A stretch of 64,000 bases of DNA from Damh-18 sp964570795 (GTDB lineage Bacteria; Patescibacteriota; Minisyncoccia; Phycocordibacterales; UBA918): contig CAZMYZ010000004.1 in the NCBI GenBank assembly GCA_964570795.1, positions 1 to 64,000 on the forward strand, in the 5' to 3' direction. The translations under genes were made by a program, and so were the position numbers. The notes under the pieces are model-generated. The model was not told the DNA's origin. It searched no databases and saw only the letters and a program-made list of their open reading frames with translations. Of this stretch, positions 7,214-17,404 are shown in pieces (positions within the stretch are counted from its first letter, which is position 1; the number at the start of each line of letters is the position of its first letter).

Positions 7214-10200
7214 CTATAATGCACCCCCGCCACCTCCACCACCACCGCCTGATGACTGGTGATATACCTTTGTCTGTATTGCATCTACCGAAAGTGTATT
7301 TGAGGATGTATTACCTACGATCTCAATCGCAAAACTACCGTTCCCAAATTCTGAAGCAGTCCATGAGCGACCCCAGGTGTCGGCCGGACCTCCAAGGAGG
7401 AATACAGCGTCGGTAAGGCCAAGGGTACTTGTGGTTTTGAGTGAAGTAAGGCTCGCACCATTATTCCACGAGAGACCTACCGAAATAGTGCCGGCCGCGG
7501 TACTGCCCGACGCCTCCACTTTCACCTCGACACCTACAATCGTATTCCCTACCGGTACATCGAATCCGAAGGTGTTATACGTGTGGCGTGCACCGTTACC
7601 ACTTGTGGTTGTATATGCCCCGTTTGAAGTATATGCATTCGTACCACTCGTCCATGCGCCCTGAGGGCTACCCTGCCCAGCCGGTGCATTAAAGCCCGGC
7701 TCAGAGCCTATTGGTGTGCCGCTGTCAGGGTCGATACCGCCGCCACCGCCACTGCCTCCACCGCCTCGTACACCATCGCCCGATGGTGGCGCATCACCAA
7801 TGGCCGCATGTGACCCACCAGCACTACCCCCGCCGCCGCCCTTCATGTGTTGCACACGAGTAAGTGAACTCGTTTGCGTCATAAGTCCCGAAGTCGCACC
7901 CGACATCGTAATATCTGCAGCACTGAGACTGAGGGTAAATCCTTCCGTTACTCGCACATTATCTACCGAGCCCACGAGCACGTAATTCTTTGCGGTAGAA
8001 GTGGAAGTAAACGATGTACTAAAGGTTACGGTACCTGTTTCTCCGGTAAGTGAAAGTACTGGCGTGCCACCCACTGCAGTGTCTCCTGCCTCGTACGTGC
8101 CATTGCTATTGTTATCGCGATAGAGTGCAAAGCCGGAAAGGTCACTGTCGGTTACACCATTTGCTCCCGTAAAGCGAAGGGTGAGTGAAGAGATGGTGCC
8201 GTTTTCACCCACCGTACCCATATTGAAGGCATAGAGTGGAATACCCACTTCCGTCGTGGAAGTGATATTATCACTCACTTGGCCCGCTGTGTGATCGATA
8301 AGTGTCGTGAGACCACTGATACTTATCGTCTTATCATCCGCATCATCACTCACCGCATCACTCGCACCACCAAGGTACATATTGAGTCCCACCGTTGCAG
8401 CATTTACCCCAAGGAATTGGGAGAAGGAAACTCCATCAATCGTGAGTGTTTCTCCCGCTGCAAAATCATTGGAGACAGGGATGACGAGCGTAGTGCCGTT
8501 GTTTTCATAGGAGACAGGGTTTGCTACCTTGCCCGAAGCAGTACCACCAAAGGTAGCAGTAGTGTCAGTCGTGTCCCACTTCATATTCACCGTGGTAGAC
8601 GCAATACGAATACGAATATCGTTGGCTGCGGTCACCGGTGCACCACCTATATTGGTGACGGTCATTGTGCTTGCTGTAGTGGTGGCTTGGGTGTAGTAGA
8701 AACCTTGATTCGATGCAGAGGAGAGTGACGCCGATGCTTCCACGACATCCATAGGCGCAATGGAGATGGCAACAAGTGATGGATAGTCTCCGTATGCAGT
8801 TATAGTGGTAGTAGGAGTATCAGTGGTATTTTCTTGTACTAAGTCAACCGCTTCTTGTTTTACATAATAATCATCAATACCAAACAAAATAGATTGATCG
8901 TCCTGTGCTCCATCTGGAGCATCTCCTGGATTTTTAAAACTCTGTATAACACCCAAAACAAGATGATTACTTGTAGGAGAGGATACTTGAACACTTTGTG
9001 TCGTGTAATTAATATCCCATGAGTCACCCGCGCTATCGGTGTATGGGGTTGTTGCCGACACATCCTTGATAAAGGCGACCACAATAGGTGCCCCTTCAGC
9101 CGGTGCAACGTCCATCGTCCACCCGAGGTTAAACGACCCTGACCCCTTCGTCCACACACGAGAACCAACTGCATAACTTGAGTCTAAACCTGTATGAGTA
9201 TAGTTTTCATGGAGCGTAAATGCATCACCATCAAGCGTGATACTACTGAGTGTCACATAGCTAGCATCATATGCACTCCAAAACGCTACCACATAGGTAG
9301 TACCCACGGGCACAGTAACTGCTTTCGACGCCGATGTAGTAGTAGCATCTACCACTACTGCACTAATCACACTTGGCTTTGTGGTGCTTCCTGCTGCACC
9401 CGACGCAAACGTCCACCTGTTGTTGTTCCCCGAATCCACTGACGAAGTTGCTGTAATATTACCCGCAGTCGATGAGCCATTACCATCCTTCACATCCGCA
9501 TACGAAATATTGTATGCACCACTAATAGCGAGGCCCCAGCGTGTCCCTGAGGTGGTTGAACGCATATGTACTTCATTTCCCGAAGTACCGCCAATAGTTG
9601 CTGTCGTGAGTGTCGTGGTGGCATTCTTAGGGAATGCAAGGTAGGTATTTGCTGCAGTTGCTTTGAAGTGCCCAGTAGCCGTAAATGGCGCATTGAAGGT
9701 GGTGGTAGCGGAGTTATTGGTTACCTCCACATGCTTGAATGCACTGGTACCCGTCATAGTACCCGTAGCACTTTGAAGTCCTGTCCCATTAAATGTCGTG
9801 GTACCACTGCCTGCAGTGAAGGTGCCGGCGTTGTTGTAATCACCCGCAATAGAGAGAAGCGTTGGTGCCACCATAGTCGTACCCGCACCAATACTGAGGT
9901 TGCTTGTCGATGCATTGCTACTAAACGTCTTCGTGCTCGCTCCATTGAGCCCCACATGCTTAAACGCACTCGTACCCGTCATCGTGCCAGCAATAGTCTG
10001 TGCGGTAGTACTACTAAATGTAGTAGTACCGCTTCCCGCAGTGAAGGTACCGGCGTTGTTGTAGTGACCAGTTATCGTGAGGTATGCTGGTGCAACAAAT
10101 GTTGCACCAGTGTTTACGGTGAAATTACTGGTACTTGCATTACTTACAAACGTCTTTGTTCCCGCACCATTGAGCCCAATATGCCCCAAAGAACTCGAGG

Positions 10201-13200
10201 CAGTGAGGCGACCACTGATATTTTGCGCTGAGGTACTACTAAAGACGGTGGTACTCGTGCCTGCGGTATAGTACGTACCGGCATTGTTGTCAAAATGCCC
10301 CTGAATAGTTGTTGTTGCTCCCGTAATGAGTTGCGATGAAGTAGCAATATGGAGATTCCCCGTAAGCGTGCTTGTGGCCGCCATGGTAAGTTGCTTCCCT
10401 GTCCATATATACAACTCCTGTCCTCCGAGTACTCTAAAGGTATCTGCAGTTGATGATGCATTGTATTGAATATCACTATCATCATCGGAATCATAGAAAC
10501 CAAGGTCTGCGACTGTCGTCGAAGTGCTCGTCGTCGCCCCTTCGTGACTCACAATCACCCTATTTTGATACAGTGGCAAACTTGCGATATTCGCAGTACT
10601 GCTTGAGGACTTTGTAAAGAGTGCAGCACGGGTGGTGGCATCTGCATCCACCCAGAACGAGAGTCGGGTCGATGTTGCCAAAGACGCTACCGTAAACGAC
10701 CATACCCCTGAGCCGTTGTTGGTGGTCGAATAGATAGTAGCGGGTGTCGAAGTACCTACCGCCATCTTAATGGTTTTTGCAGAGGTGATTACCGTTACCC
10801 CTTCATCACTATAAAGGGTGCCTGAGATAGTGAGTGATGGCCCAGCCGAGCCGAAAGACCAGCGATTGTTGTTTCCTGAATCAATAGATGACGTAACAGA
10901 AATATCACCCACTGACGATGAACCATTACCATCTTTCACATCAACATACGAAATTGTATACGCACCCGAGATAGCAAGACCCCAACGCGCAGTTCCTGTA
11001 GTAGTTGCAGCACGAAGGTGTATTTCATTACCTGCTGTACCTTGGATAGTTGCAGTGGTGAGCGTGGTGGTTGCGTTTCGGGTAAAAGCAATAGAAGCAT
11101 TTGCATCAGTTGCTTTAAAGTGCCCTGTGGCGGTTAATGGCGCATTGAAGGTGGTGGTGGCAGTACCTCCCGTTATCTCAAGATTTTTAAATGCGCTTGT
11201 ACCCGACATGGTGCCCGTAGCAGTTGCACCTGCGGTGAGTGTGGTGGTACCGCTGCCGGCGGTGAAGGTACCGGCATTATTGTAGTTACCATTAATACCA
11301 AGTAGTGTCGGTGCGACCACGGTTGCACCAGTGTTAATAGTGAAGTTGGTGGTGCTTGCGTTGTTTGCAAGTGTCTTGGTGCCTGAGCCTGTAAAGACGA
11401 CAGTACCCAGCGAGGAAGTACCAGTGAGAGTACCACTAATGCTTTGTGCGGTGGTACTGCTAAATGTAGTTGTGCCTGTGCCCGCAGAATAGACACCTGC
11501 ATTATTATCAAAATGACCGAGTATGGTACTTGTGCCTTGGTTTGCAAGGATTGAGGTAGTAGCGATATACACACTACCGGTCAAAGTACTGCTTCCCGTG
11601 AAGGTGAACTTCTTCCCATCGAATATATACAATTTTTGACCATTGAATACGGTAAACTCCCCTGTGCTTGAAGTGGCGCTATACTGAATATCAGTGTCGT
11701 CACTGTTGTCATAAAACGCGAGGTCGGTAACACTCGTACTCGTACTTGTCGTCGCTCCCTCATGAGAGACAATCACCCTATCTTTAAATAGTGAAACACC
11801 AGTGACTGTGCTCGTGGCTGCGGTGGTTTTTGTAAAGAGAGCAGCGCGGACTGAGGTGGATGCATTCACCCACATAGCAATGCGTGCGTTTGCAGTGAGT
11901 TGTCCCACGTTGAATGACCATACACCCGACGCATTCGTGCTTGTGGAATAAATAACAGGAGTGGTAGAGGTGCTGATGGCAATATTGATAGTAGTTGAGG
12001 CAGTGTAAGGGGTAATTCCTTCATTAGTGTAGAGAACACCTGAGATAGTGGTGGATGCGGCACCACCGCCAGTGAATGTCCAACACAATGTGTTGCCACT
12101 ATTCACGCCGCCGGTAGTCACGGTGATGGTAGTAGGGCACGCACTACTATCTTTTACATCCACGTATGTAGCGAGTTTCACGGTACCTGGTACATAAAAG
12201 GCAAAGCGCGTGCCTGCAGATGATGAACGTAAGTAAATAAGTTGCCCTGCGCCACCAGGAAGCGACACATTTTGGAAAGTAGATGTGGAGTTTGCCAAAA
12301 ATTGTGCCGAAGTAGCAGGACTCATGGAGAATGTGTCGGTAGTGCTCGCTGGAGCAGCAAAAATGACTGACTGCGATGCATCCCCTGCACCACTGGTATT
12401 GGTAATAGCGAGATTTTTGAAAGCACTTGCGCCCGTGAGATTACCCGAGAGGGTTTGCTGGCTGGTGCCATTAAAGGTGGTAGTACCTGAAGTACTTGCT
12501 ACAAAACGCCCTGAGTTTGAGTAATTTCCCGCAATAGTGAGAAGCGATGGTGCAAGGAGCGTGGTGCTCGCATTGGTAATAAAGAGATTGGAGGTAGACG
12601 CATTGTTCCCCGAAAAAGTGGTAGTACCGTAGCCCTGGAGGACCACATGGCTAAATGCACTAGTGCCCGAGGTGGCGCCACTAATAGTGGTAGTGGCAGG
12701 GGAAGATTCTATCTTAGCAAAAGTAGTGGTACCAGTTCCCGCGGTAAAGGTGCCGCTATTGGTATAGTCTCCCGTGATAGAGAGTTGCGCCGGTGCGACC
12801 ACCGTCGCGCCGGAGTTTATAGTGAAATTCGTCGTCGACGCATTATTAGAAAATGTCTTAGTGCTTGCACCATTAAAGCCAATAGTACCGAGGGACGACG
12901 TGCCGGTGAGGGTACCCGAAATACTCTGTGCCGTAGTGCTGCTAAAGGTAACCAAGGATTTTGAATACATAGACCATGCTCCTGACGTAGGACAATAATC
13001 ACCGACTACAGCATATATACCATTACCGTAGGTGATACCATTCCAATAGCAACCAACTGGCGATACTTTCGGTGACCATGCTATACCGTCAGGAGAAGTC
13101 ATAACGACTATTTCACCAACATACCTTGGCTGCCCTACTGCCACAAAAATGCCATCATTATACGTAATGTCTGTCCATTCAGTAATATCATCCGCACCAA

Positions 13201-16200
13201 ATTGCTCCGTCCACGTTACACCATCAGGAGAAGTCGCCACTGATCCATACCATCCATCTACAGTACTTCGCAATGCCACAAACTTTCCGTTGCCGTAGGT
13301 AATAGAATCCCAGTCACAAGTTCCACCACAACTAGCGGATGCCGTACTCTGATCGGTCCATGTTGCACCGTCATTAACCGAAGTCATCACTACGCCACCA
13401 TATCCCACCGCAACAAATCTTCCATTGCCGTACGCTACATCACGCCATGCTTCATTACTTGGAATCGAGCGCGCGGTCCAATTGATGCCATTTGGCGAAG
13501 TCATGACTTGATTACATCCACTACACCATCCCAAGGCAACAAAGGTACCATTACCGTAGGTAACTGCAGATAAGTCCGCTGTAAGCGCACTCGATTGTGA
13601 AGCCCAACTTACACCATTATTTGAAGTCATAACACCTCCACCACTGGACGAAACAGCGACAAAGGTACCGTTACCGTAGGCAATGTCATTCCAAGAATCA
13701 TCAATTGCATTATTTGGAGTCCAATTCACACCATCGGTAGAAACTGCAGCACGAGAAAAGAGTGTATCGTGGTCACCTATAGCGACAAATCTTCCATTAC
13801 CATACGCGACAGAATTCCACCAAATATCAGCCAAGCCAGAACCATACGCCCAATGTGCACTCACACCATCGTCGTACGTACCATTATTAGTAAAGTTACC
13901 TGCAATAGTAAGTTTTTCAGGTGCAATAAGCGTCGCTGCAGTACCGATGGTAAGATTAGTCGTCGATGCACTATTACGAAATCTTGCAGTTCCTGTGCCT
14001 GTTACCGTAATGTTATTGAGAAGACTGGTGCCGGTGAGCGTGCCGCTTGCTATTGCGCTATCGCTCATAAATATAGTCCCTGCATTGTGAGTAAAGGTAC
14101 CACTATTTGAAAAAGTACCGTTAAGCCCAAGTTGTGCCGGCGCGACTACCGTCGCTCCTGGATTAATAGTGAAGTTGGTAGTACTTGCATTATGTGCAAA
14201 AGTCTTTGTACCTGTACCTACAAAAGTCACATTGGTGAGTGTGCTCGTGCTCGTCATCGTGCCTTGGAGCGTTTGGGCTGAAGTGCTACTCATGAAGAGT
14301 TTGGCATCGGCTACCATGATTGTATTTGTTTCACTTGAGTTGTATGCCACCGCGACGAATTTTCCATTACCATAGGTGACCCCATCCCAAACATCATTTT
14401 TGGGAGTTGTCTGCACCTTCCAAGTAATACCATCTAATGAAGACATGACGCACGCCGATGCACTACACACATCCGCGGTTGCAACAAATACTCCGTTGCC
14501 GTAGGTGACGGAAAACCAATCACTATCAACAGGACTTGTGCGGGTGGTCCACGTGGTACCGTTTGACGAGGTCATAATACGATTACCACTACCCGTTATC
14601 GACACTGCCACAAAGAGGCCGTTGCCGTAGGTAACGGAAAGCCAGTAATTATTTGCTGCTGAGGTCTGAGTGCTCCATGAAATACCATTGGATGAGGTCA
14701 TAACACGATTGCCTGCAGTACCGTTACACACCACCCCACTCACACCACACGCCACCGCCACAAAGAGGCCGTTGCCGTAGGTGACGGACTCCCATGCATT
14801 GTCTGCGGCTGAGGTTTGTGAAGTCCATGTAATACCATCAGGAGATGTCATAACGCGATTGTTAGTACCTGTATCAGATACCGCCACAAAGAGGCCGTTG
14901 CCGTAGGTAACCGACTGCCAATCATTATCGGCAGCAGCATTGCGGGCAGTCCATCCATACCCGTCAGAAGAGGTCATGACACGATTACCAGTACCTGATT
15001 CCGCGACCGCCACAAAGAGGCCGTTGCCGTAGGTGATAGACTCCCACTCATTACGACCACCACTATCCATATGAGTAGTCCAAGTAACTCCATCAAGAGA
15101 GGTCATCACACAATACGCTCTGGCAAGAGTACATCCGTCTGATACCGCCACAAAAATACCATTACCATATGCAACGGAGCTCCATGTATGAGCTTCATCC
15201 GTACTCCCAAGTACCCACACACTTGCACCATTTTCAGTAAAAGTACCATGATTAGTGAAATGTCCTTGTATGGTAGTCGTCGCTCCACCCACAAGCCGCG
15301 AAGAAGTAGCAATGTGTACATCGCCGGTGAGGGTACTACTCCCCGAGAGTTCCATCACCTTACCTGTCCATACATGAAGTTCCTGACCGCCGAAGATGGT
15401 AAATTCTCCGGTGCTTGAGGTGGCACTATATTGAATATCAGTGTCGTTGCTATTATCGTAGAAAGCGAGGTTGGCGATGGTGGTCGAGGTACTTGTCGTG
15501 GCTTCATGACTCACGATTACTCTGTTTTGATACAGTGGGAGTCCTGAGATATTTGCTGTTGAAGAAGCAGACTTTGTAAAAATAGCGGCGCGTATTGAGG
15601 AAGTTCCACTTACCCATACCAAGAGCGGTGTCGACGTAGAAATACCAGAAATAGAAAACGACCAATTACCTGATGGGTCTGTGGTGGTGGAATATACCGT
15701 TGCTGGTGTGCTTGTACCCACAGCAAGTTTAATGGTTTTTGTTGAAGTGATAGCAGACACACCTTCATTGGAAAAAAGTGTACCAGAAACAGTAATCGAT
15801 GGGAGAGGTATAGTATAGGTAATCTTTACCGCGCCAACGGCACCAGCAGCACCAGCACGTGATGTTGTTGTCGTACGATAACCACCGCTACCACCACCAC
15901 CATATGTTGACCCAGCAATTCCGGCTGCTCCTGTGGTTCTTCCATTACCGCCAGCACCGCCACTAGCAGTACCTCCAACACCTCCAGTTACTGCTGTCGT
16001 ACTCGCATTACCACCGTGACCAGTATCACCTGCACCTCCTCCGCCACCTCCCGAACGAGTCGCTGCGACCCCTGGCGCACCAATGCCGCCAAAGTAAATA
16101 GTTGTCGCAACATCACCCGTTGACGTTGCGCCCGCAGCACCTGCAGGTCCCACAGTCCCTCCATTACCACCCTTAGCAAGAAAAGTTGAACTTGCTGAAA

Positions 16201-16549
16201 ACATAGAATCACCCCCCTTACCACCCGATCCAGTGGTTGCACCTGCAGCACCAACACTACCCACTACCACCGTATACGAATTGCCTGGGGTAACGCTAAT
16301 TACTTTGAGACCATAATTACCGCCTGCACCACCTCCGCCGCCTGAACTATTTGTTGCGGATGATCCACCACCGCCGCCGCCTGCACCCCAAGCCTCTACC
16401 GTAACTGAAGTCACACCAGCGGGAGCTACCCATGTGGTACCGCCTGCAGTTGTAAAAGTATCTGTAGTAGCAAATACAGACGGTGTAGCAAAAAAATATA
16501 CACACATAAATACACTCACAAAAAAACCAATTCTTTTCAAAAAGAACAT
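7214..16549 (-). CDS. Giant secreted surface protein with two predicted beta-propellers
   Basis: About 3110 residues. I chose the ATG at 16549 because it places a hydrophobic signal peptide (MFFLKRIGFFVSVFMCVYFF, ending ATPSVFA) at the N-terminus; an upstream in-frame ATG at 16600 is possible. Residues from the signal to about 250 are Gly-rich (TWVAPAGVTSVTVEAWGAGG). Two blocks of seven YGNGxFVAV...VMTSxDGxxW repeats follow (about 450-750 and 895-1200), each long enough for a seven-bladed propeller. The rest consists of Thr/Ser/Asn-rich beta repeats (GTLTGTSSLG, NFTINxGATVVAPA) and three copies of a module beginning SGTLxxNEG. Near the C-terminus DNNSNGTYEAGD looks like a dockerin-style calcium loop. 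The tail is poly-Gly with no LPXTG signal. Probably an adhesin or surface-layer protein; function unproven. Confidence 0.85.
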   Translation of the reverse strand: MFFLKRIGFFVSVFMCVYFFATPSVFATTDTFTTAGGTTWVAPAGVTSVTVEAWGAGGGGGGSSATNSSGGGGGAGGNYGLKVISVTPGNSYTVVVGSVGAAGATTGSGGKGGDSMFSASSTFLAKGGNGGTVGPAGAAGATSTGDVATTIYFGGIGAPGVAATRSGGGGGGAGDTGHGGNASTTAVTGGVGGTASGGAGGNGRTTGAAGIAGSTYGGGGSGGYRTTTTSRAGAAGAVGAVKITYTIPLPSITVSGTLFSNEGVSAITSTKTIKLAVGTSTPATVYSTTTDPSGNWSFSISGISTSTPLLVWVSGTSSIRAAIFTKSASSTANISGLPLYQNRVIVSHEATTSTSTTIANLAFYDNSNDTDIQYSATSSTGEFTIFGGQELHVWTGKVMELSGSSTLTGDVHIATSSRLVGGATTTIQGHFTNHGTFTENGASVWVLGSTDEAHTWSSVAYGNGIFVAVSDGCTLARAYCVMTSLDGVTWTTHMDSGGRNEWESITYGNGLFVAVAESGTGNRVMTSSDGYGWTARNAAADNDWQSVTYGNGLFVAVSDTGTNNRVMTSPDGITWTSQTSAADNAWESVTYGNGLFVAVACGVSGVVCNGTAGNRVMTSSNGISWSTQTSAANNYWLSVTYGNGLFVAVSITGSGNRIMTSSNGTTWTTRTSPVDSDWFSVTYGNGVFVATADVCSASACVMSSLDGITWKVQTTPKNDVWDGVTYGNGKFVAVAYNSSETNTIMVADAKLFMSSTSAQTLQGTMTSTSTLTNVTFVGTGTKTFAHNASTTNFTINPGATVVAPAQLGLNGTFSNSGTFTHNAGTIFMSDSAIASGTLTGTSLLNNITVTGTGTARFRNSASTTNLTIGTAATLIAPEKLTIAGNFTNNGTYDDGVSAHWAYGSGLADIWWNSVAYGNGRFVAIGDHDTLFSRAAVSTDGVNWTPNNAIDDSWNDIAYGNGTFVAVSSSGGGVMTSNNGVSWASQSSALTADLSAVTYGNGTFVALGWCSGCNQVMTSPNGINWTARSIPSNEAWRDVAYGNGRFVAVGYGGVVMTSVNDGATWTDQSTASASCGGTCDWDSITYGNGKFVALRSTVDGWYGSVATSPDGVTWTEQFGADDITEWTDITYNDGIFVAVGQPRYVGEIVVMTSPDGIAWSPKVSPVGCYWNGITYGNGIYAVVGDYCPTSGAWSMYSKSLVTFSSTTAQSISGTLTGTSSLGTIGFNGASTKTFSNNASTTNFTINSGATVVAPAQLSITGDYTNSGTFTAGTGTTTFAKIESSPATTTISGATSGTSAFSHVVLQGYGTTTFSGNNASTSNLFITNASTTLLAPSLLTIAGNYSNSGRFVASTSGTTTFNGTSQQTLSGNLTGASAFKNLAITNTSGAGDASQSVIFAAPASTTDTFSMSPATSAQFLANSTSTFQNVSLPGGAGQLIYLRSSSAGTRFAFYVPGTVKLATYVDVKDSSACPTTITVTTGGVNSGNTLCWTFTGGGAASTTISGVLYTNEGITPYTASTTINIAISTSTTPVIYSTSTNASGVWSFNVGQLTANARIAMWVNASTSVRAALFTKTTAATSTVTGVSLFKDRVIVSHEGATTSTSTSVTDLAFYDNSDDTDIQYSATSSTGEFTVFNGQKLYIFDGKKFTFTGSSTLTGSVYIATTSILANQGTSTILGHFDNNAGVYSAGTGTTTFSSTTAQSISGTLTGTSSLGTVVFTGSGTKTLANNASTTNFTINTGATVVAPTLLGINGNYNNAGTFTAGSGTTTLTAGATATGTMSGTSAFKNLEITGGTATTTFNAPLTATGHFKATDANASIAFTRNATTTLTTATIQGTAGNEIHLRAATTTGTARWGLAISGAYTISYVDVKDGNGSSSVGDISVTSSIDSGNNNRWSFGSAGPSLTISGTLYSDEGVTVITSAKTIKMAVGTSTPATIYSTTNNGSGVWSFTVASLATSTRLSFWVDADATTRAALFTKSSSSTANIASLPLYQNRVIVSHEGATTSTSTTVADLGFYDSDDDSDIQYNASSTADTFRVLGGQELYIWTGKQLTMAATSTLTGNLHIATSSQLITGATTTIQGHFDNNAGTYYTAGTSTTVFSSTSAQNISGRLTASSSLGHIGLNGAGTKTFVSNASTSNFTVNTGATFVAPAYLTITGHYNNAGTFTAGSGTTTFSSTTAQTIAGTMTGTSAFKHVGLNGASTKTFSSNASTSNLSIGAGTTMVAPTLLSIAGDYNNAGTFTAGSGTTTFNGTGLQSATGTMTGTSAFKHVEVTNNSATTTFNAPFTATGHFKATAANTYLAFPKNATTTLTTATIGGTSGNEVHMRSTTSGTRWGLAISGAYNISYADVKDGNGSSTAGNITATSSVDSGNNNRWTFASGAAGSTTKPSVISAVVVDATTTSASKAVTVPVGTTYVVAFWSAYDASYVTLSSITLDGDAFTLHENYTHTGLDSSYAVGSRVWTKGSGSFNLGWTMDVAPAEGAPIVVAFIKDVSATTPYTDSAGDSWDINYTTQSVQVSSPTSNHLVLGVIQSFKNPGDAPDGAQDDQSILFGIDDYYVKQEAVDLVQENTTDTPTTTITAYGDYPSLVAISIAPMDVVEASASLSSASNQGFYYTQATTTASTMTVTNIGGAPVTAANDIRIRIASTTVNMKWDTTDTTATFGGTASGKVANPVSYENNGTTLVIPVSNDFAAGETLTIDGVSFSQFLGVNAATVGLNMYLGGASDAVSDDADDKTISISGLTTLIDHTAGQVSDNITSTTEVGIPLYAFNMGTVGENGTISSLTLRFTGANGVTDSDLSGFALYRDNNSNGTYEAGDTAVGGTPVLSLTGETGTVTFSTSFTSTSTAKNYVLVGSVDNVRVTEGFTLSLSAADITMSGATSGLMTQTSSLTRVQHMKGGGGGSAGGSHAAIGDAPPSGDGVRGGGGSGGGGGIDPDSGTPIGSEPGFNAPAGQGSPQGAWTSGTNAYTSNGAYTTTSGNGARHTYNTFGFDVPVGNTIVGVEVKVEASGSTAAGTISVGLSWNNGASLTSLKTTSTLGLTDAVFLLGGPADTWGRSWTASEFGNGSFAIEIVGNTSSNTLSVDAIQTKVYHQSSGGGGGGGGGAL

Positions 16550-16602
16550 GTTGCGCGAGGTACTCACTGTGGCATCACACTGTTGCATGTACGTATACAT
16601 AT

Positions 16603-16608
16603 ATTGTA
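16603..16608 (-). promoter_or_regulatory. Possible -10 box (TACAAT) for the giant gene
   Basis: TACAAT on the minus strand lies about 54 nt before the chosen ATG at 16549 and 15 nt before an in-frame ATG at 16588. The -35 region is poor. Which ATG is used cannot be settled from sequence. Confidence 0.35.
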
Positions 16609-16681
16609 TCGAGAAAGTTGCACATCATAGAGAGATGCAGCGTGGATAACTTCACAAAATTTCACAGCAAATCACACAGAG

Positions 16682-16710
16682 AAAATTAGGACATCGGATG
16701 TCCTAATTTT
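16682..16710. repeat. GACAT-core palindrome upstream of the giant gene
   Basis: AAAATTAGGACAT-CGG-ATGTCCTAATTTT, a 13-bp perfect stem. It shares 21 bases with the palindrome at 7168 on the other side of the giant gene. The remaining sequence 16711-16960 is AT-rich and I see no gene in it. Confidence 0.65.
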
Positions 16711-16960
16711 GGAAACAAAATTTCATGAGGATGTTTTTGGGAGAGAAGAAATAATTGAACACGGCCACAGCAAATACAAAGCGCTACATTCAAATCTGAA
16801 CAGAAAAAACTAGTCTGCAGAAGGTATCAAAATCGTGCATTTTAAAATGATGCAAACTGAAACTAGGTTCTTAAAATAGGTGATAGTGACACATCTAAAG
16901 TGATTCCCAAACTCAAACTGTGTTTTATTATATAGATATCTCGGCTAATCGAGAAAGCAA

Positions 16961-16990
16961 AATACCTACTTCGGTTCTGAAGTAGGTATT
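16961..16990. terminator. Hairpin, possible bidirectional terminator
   Basis: A 12-bp perfect stem AATACCTACTTC / GAAGTAGGTATT with loop GGTTCT. A/T tracts flank both sides. It sits between the AT-rich upstream region of the giant gene and the thrS leader, and may insulate the two. Confidence 0.5.
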
Positions 16991-17154
16991 AAAATTTGTT
17001 GTCTGCATTGGTATTTGAACATTACCCTAAGTTGATGCATCTTCATGTGCATCCTCTCCTGAACAGCATCTTAGTGGCATGCGTGTAGTACAAGCATAGT
17101 ACACCGTACCGCCTGCAATACCAGTTCCCCTACACTCTTCCCTATGCTCCAATT

Positions 17155-17378
17155 TGACTTTGAGTACAGACACGCTACCATGGTGAATCGGAAGTTGTGG
17201 CGACTACCAACCGCCAGTCACCTGTGACGCATTCATATACGAGTGCCTAATCTGAAAAGTAAGTGTCGGGACTCAAGAATGAGTTTCCGGAAACTCGGTG
17301 GGACCGCGGTTTGCAGCAATGCAAAAATCGTCCGAGTAAGGCTGCGACATGCGTCGTATCTTTACTCGGACTATTTTT
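17155..17378 (+). promoter_or_regulatory. T-box-like riboswitch leader of thrS
   Basis: CGGTGGGACCGCG (17297-17308 region) matches the T-box consensus GGGUGGNACCGCG at all but the first base; the tRNA-binding bulge would be TGGGACC (17299-17305). ACTCGG (17293-17298) can pair with CCGAGT (17332-17337), and a GCAA tetraloop hairpin (TTTGCA/TGCAAA, 17310-17325) lies between, forming an antiterminator. The same CCGAGT is needed for the terminator downstream. Upstream, helix GACAC/GTGTC (17169-17173 / 17263-17267) is flanked by AGTA (17163-17166) and, opposite, ACT (17271-17273), a threonine codon, as expected of a specifier loop. Uncharged tRNA-Thr would thus raise thrS expression. The bulge G could wobble-pair with U73 of the tRNA-Thr at 32961. 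The specifier assignment is inference. The segment 17020-17150 also contains hairpins but no recognised RNA. Confidence 0.68.
17330..17378 (+). terminator. Terminator of the thrS T-box leader
   Basis: A 10-bp stem GTCCGAGTAA / TTACTCGGAC (17330-17339 / 17362-17371) carries an inner hairpin TGCGAC/GTCGTA and is followed by TATTTTT. Its left arm overlaps the antiterminator, giving mutually exclusive folds 27 bp before the thrS ATG. Confidence 0.75.
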
Positions 17379-17404
17379 ATTTATGAGTATTAATTATTAA
17401 AATT

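Noticed and set aside
7377..16257. Many open frames antisense to the giant gene
   Set aside because: They are Val/Pro/Arg-rich complements of the Thr/Gly/Ser repeats, with no start signals or homology.
17030..17150. Possible tmRNA, RNase P or SRP RNA in the thrS upstream region
   Set aside because: Hairpins exist (for example GATGCA/TGCATC at 17034-17053) but none of the conserved sequences of these RNAs are present.
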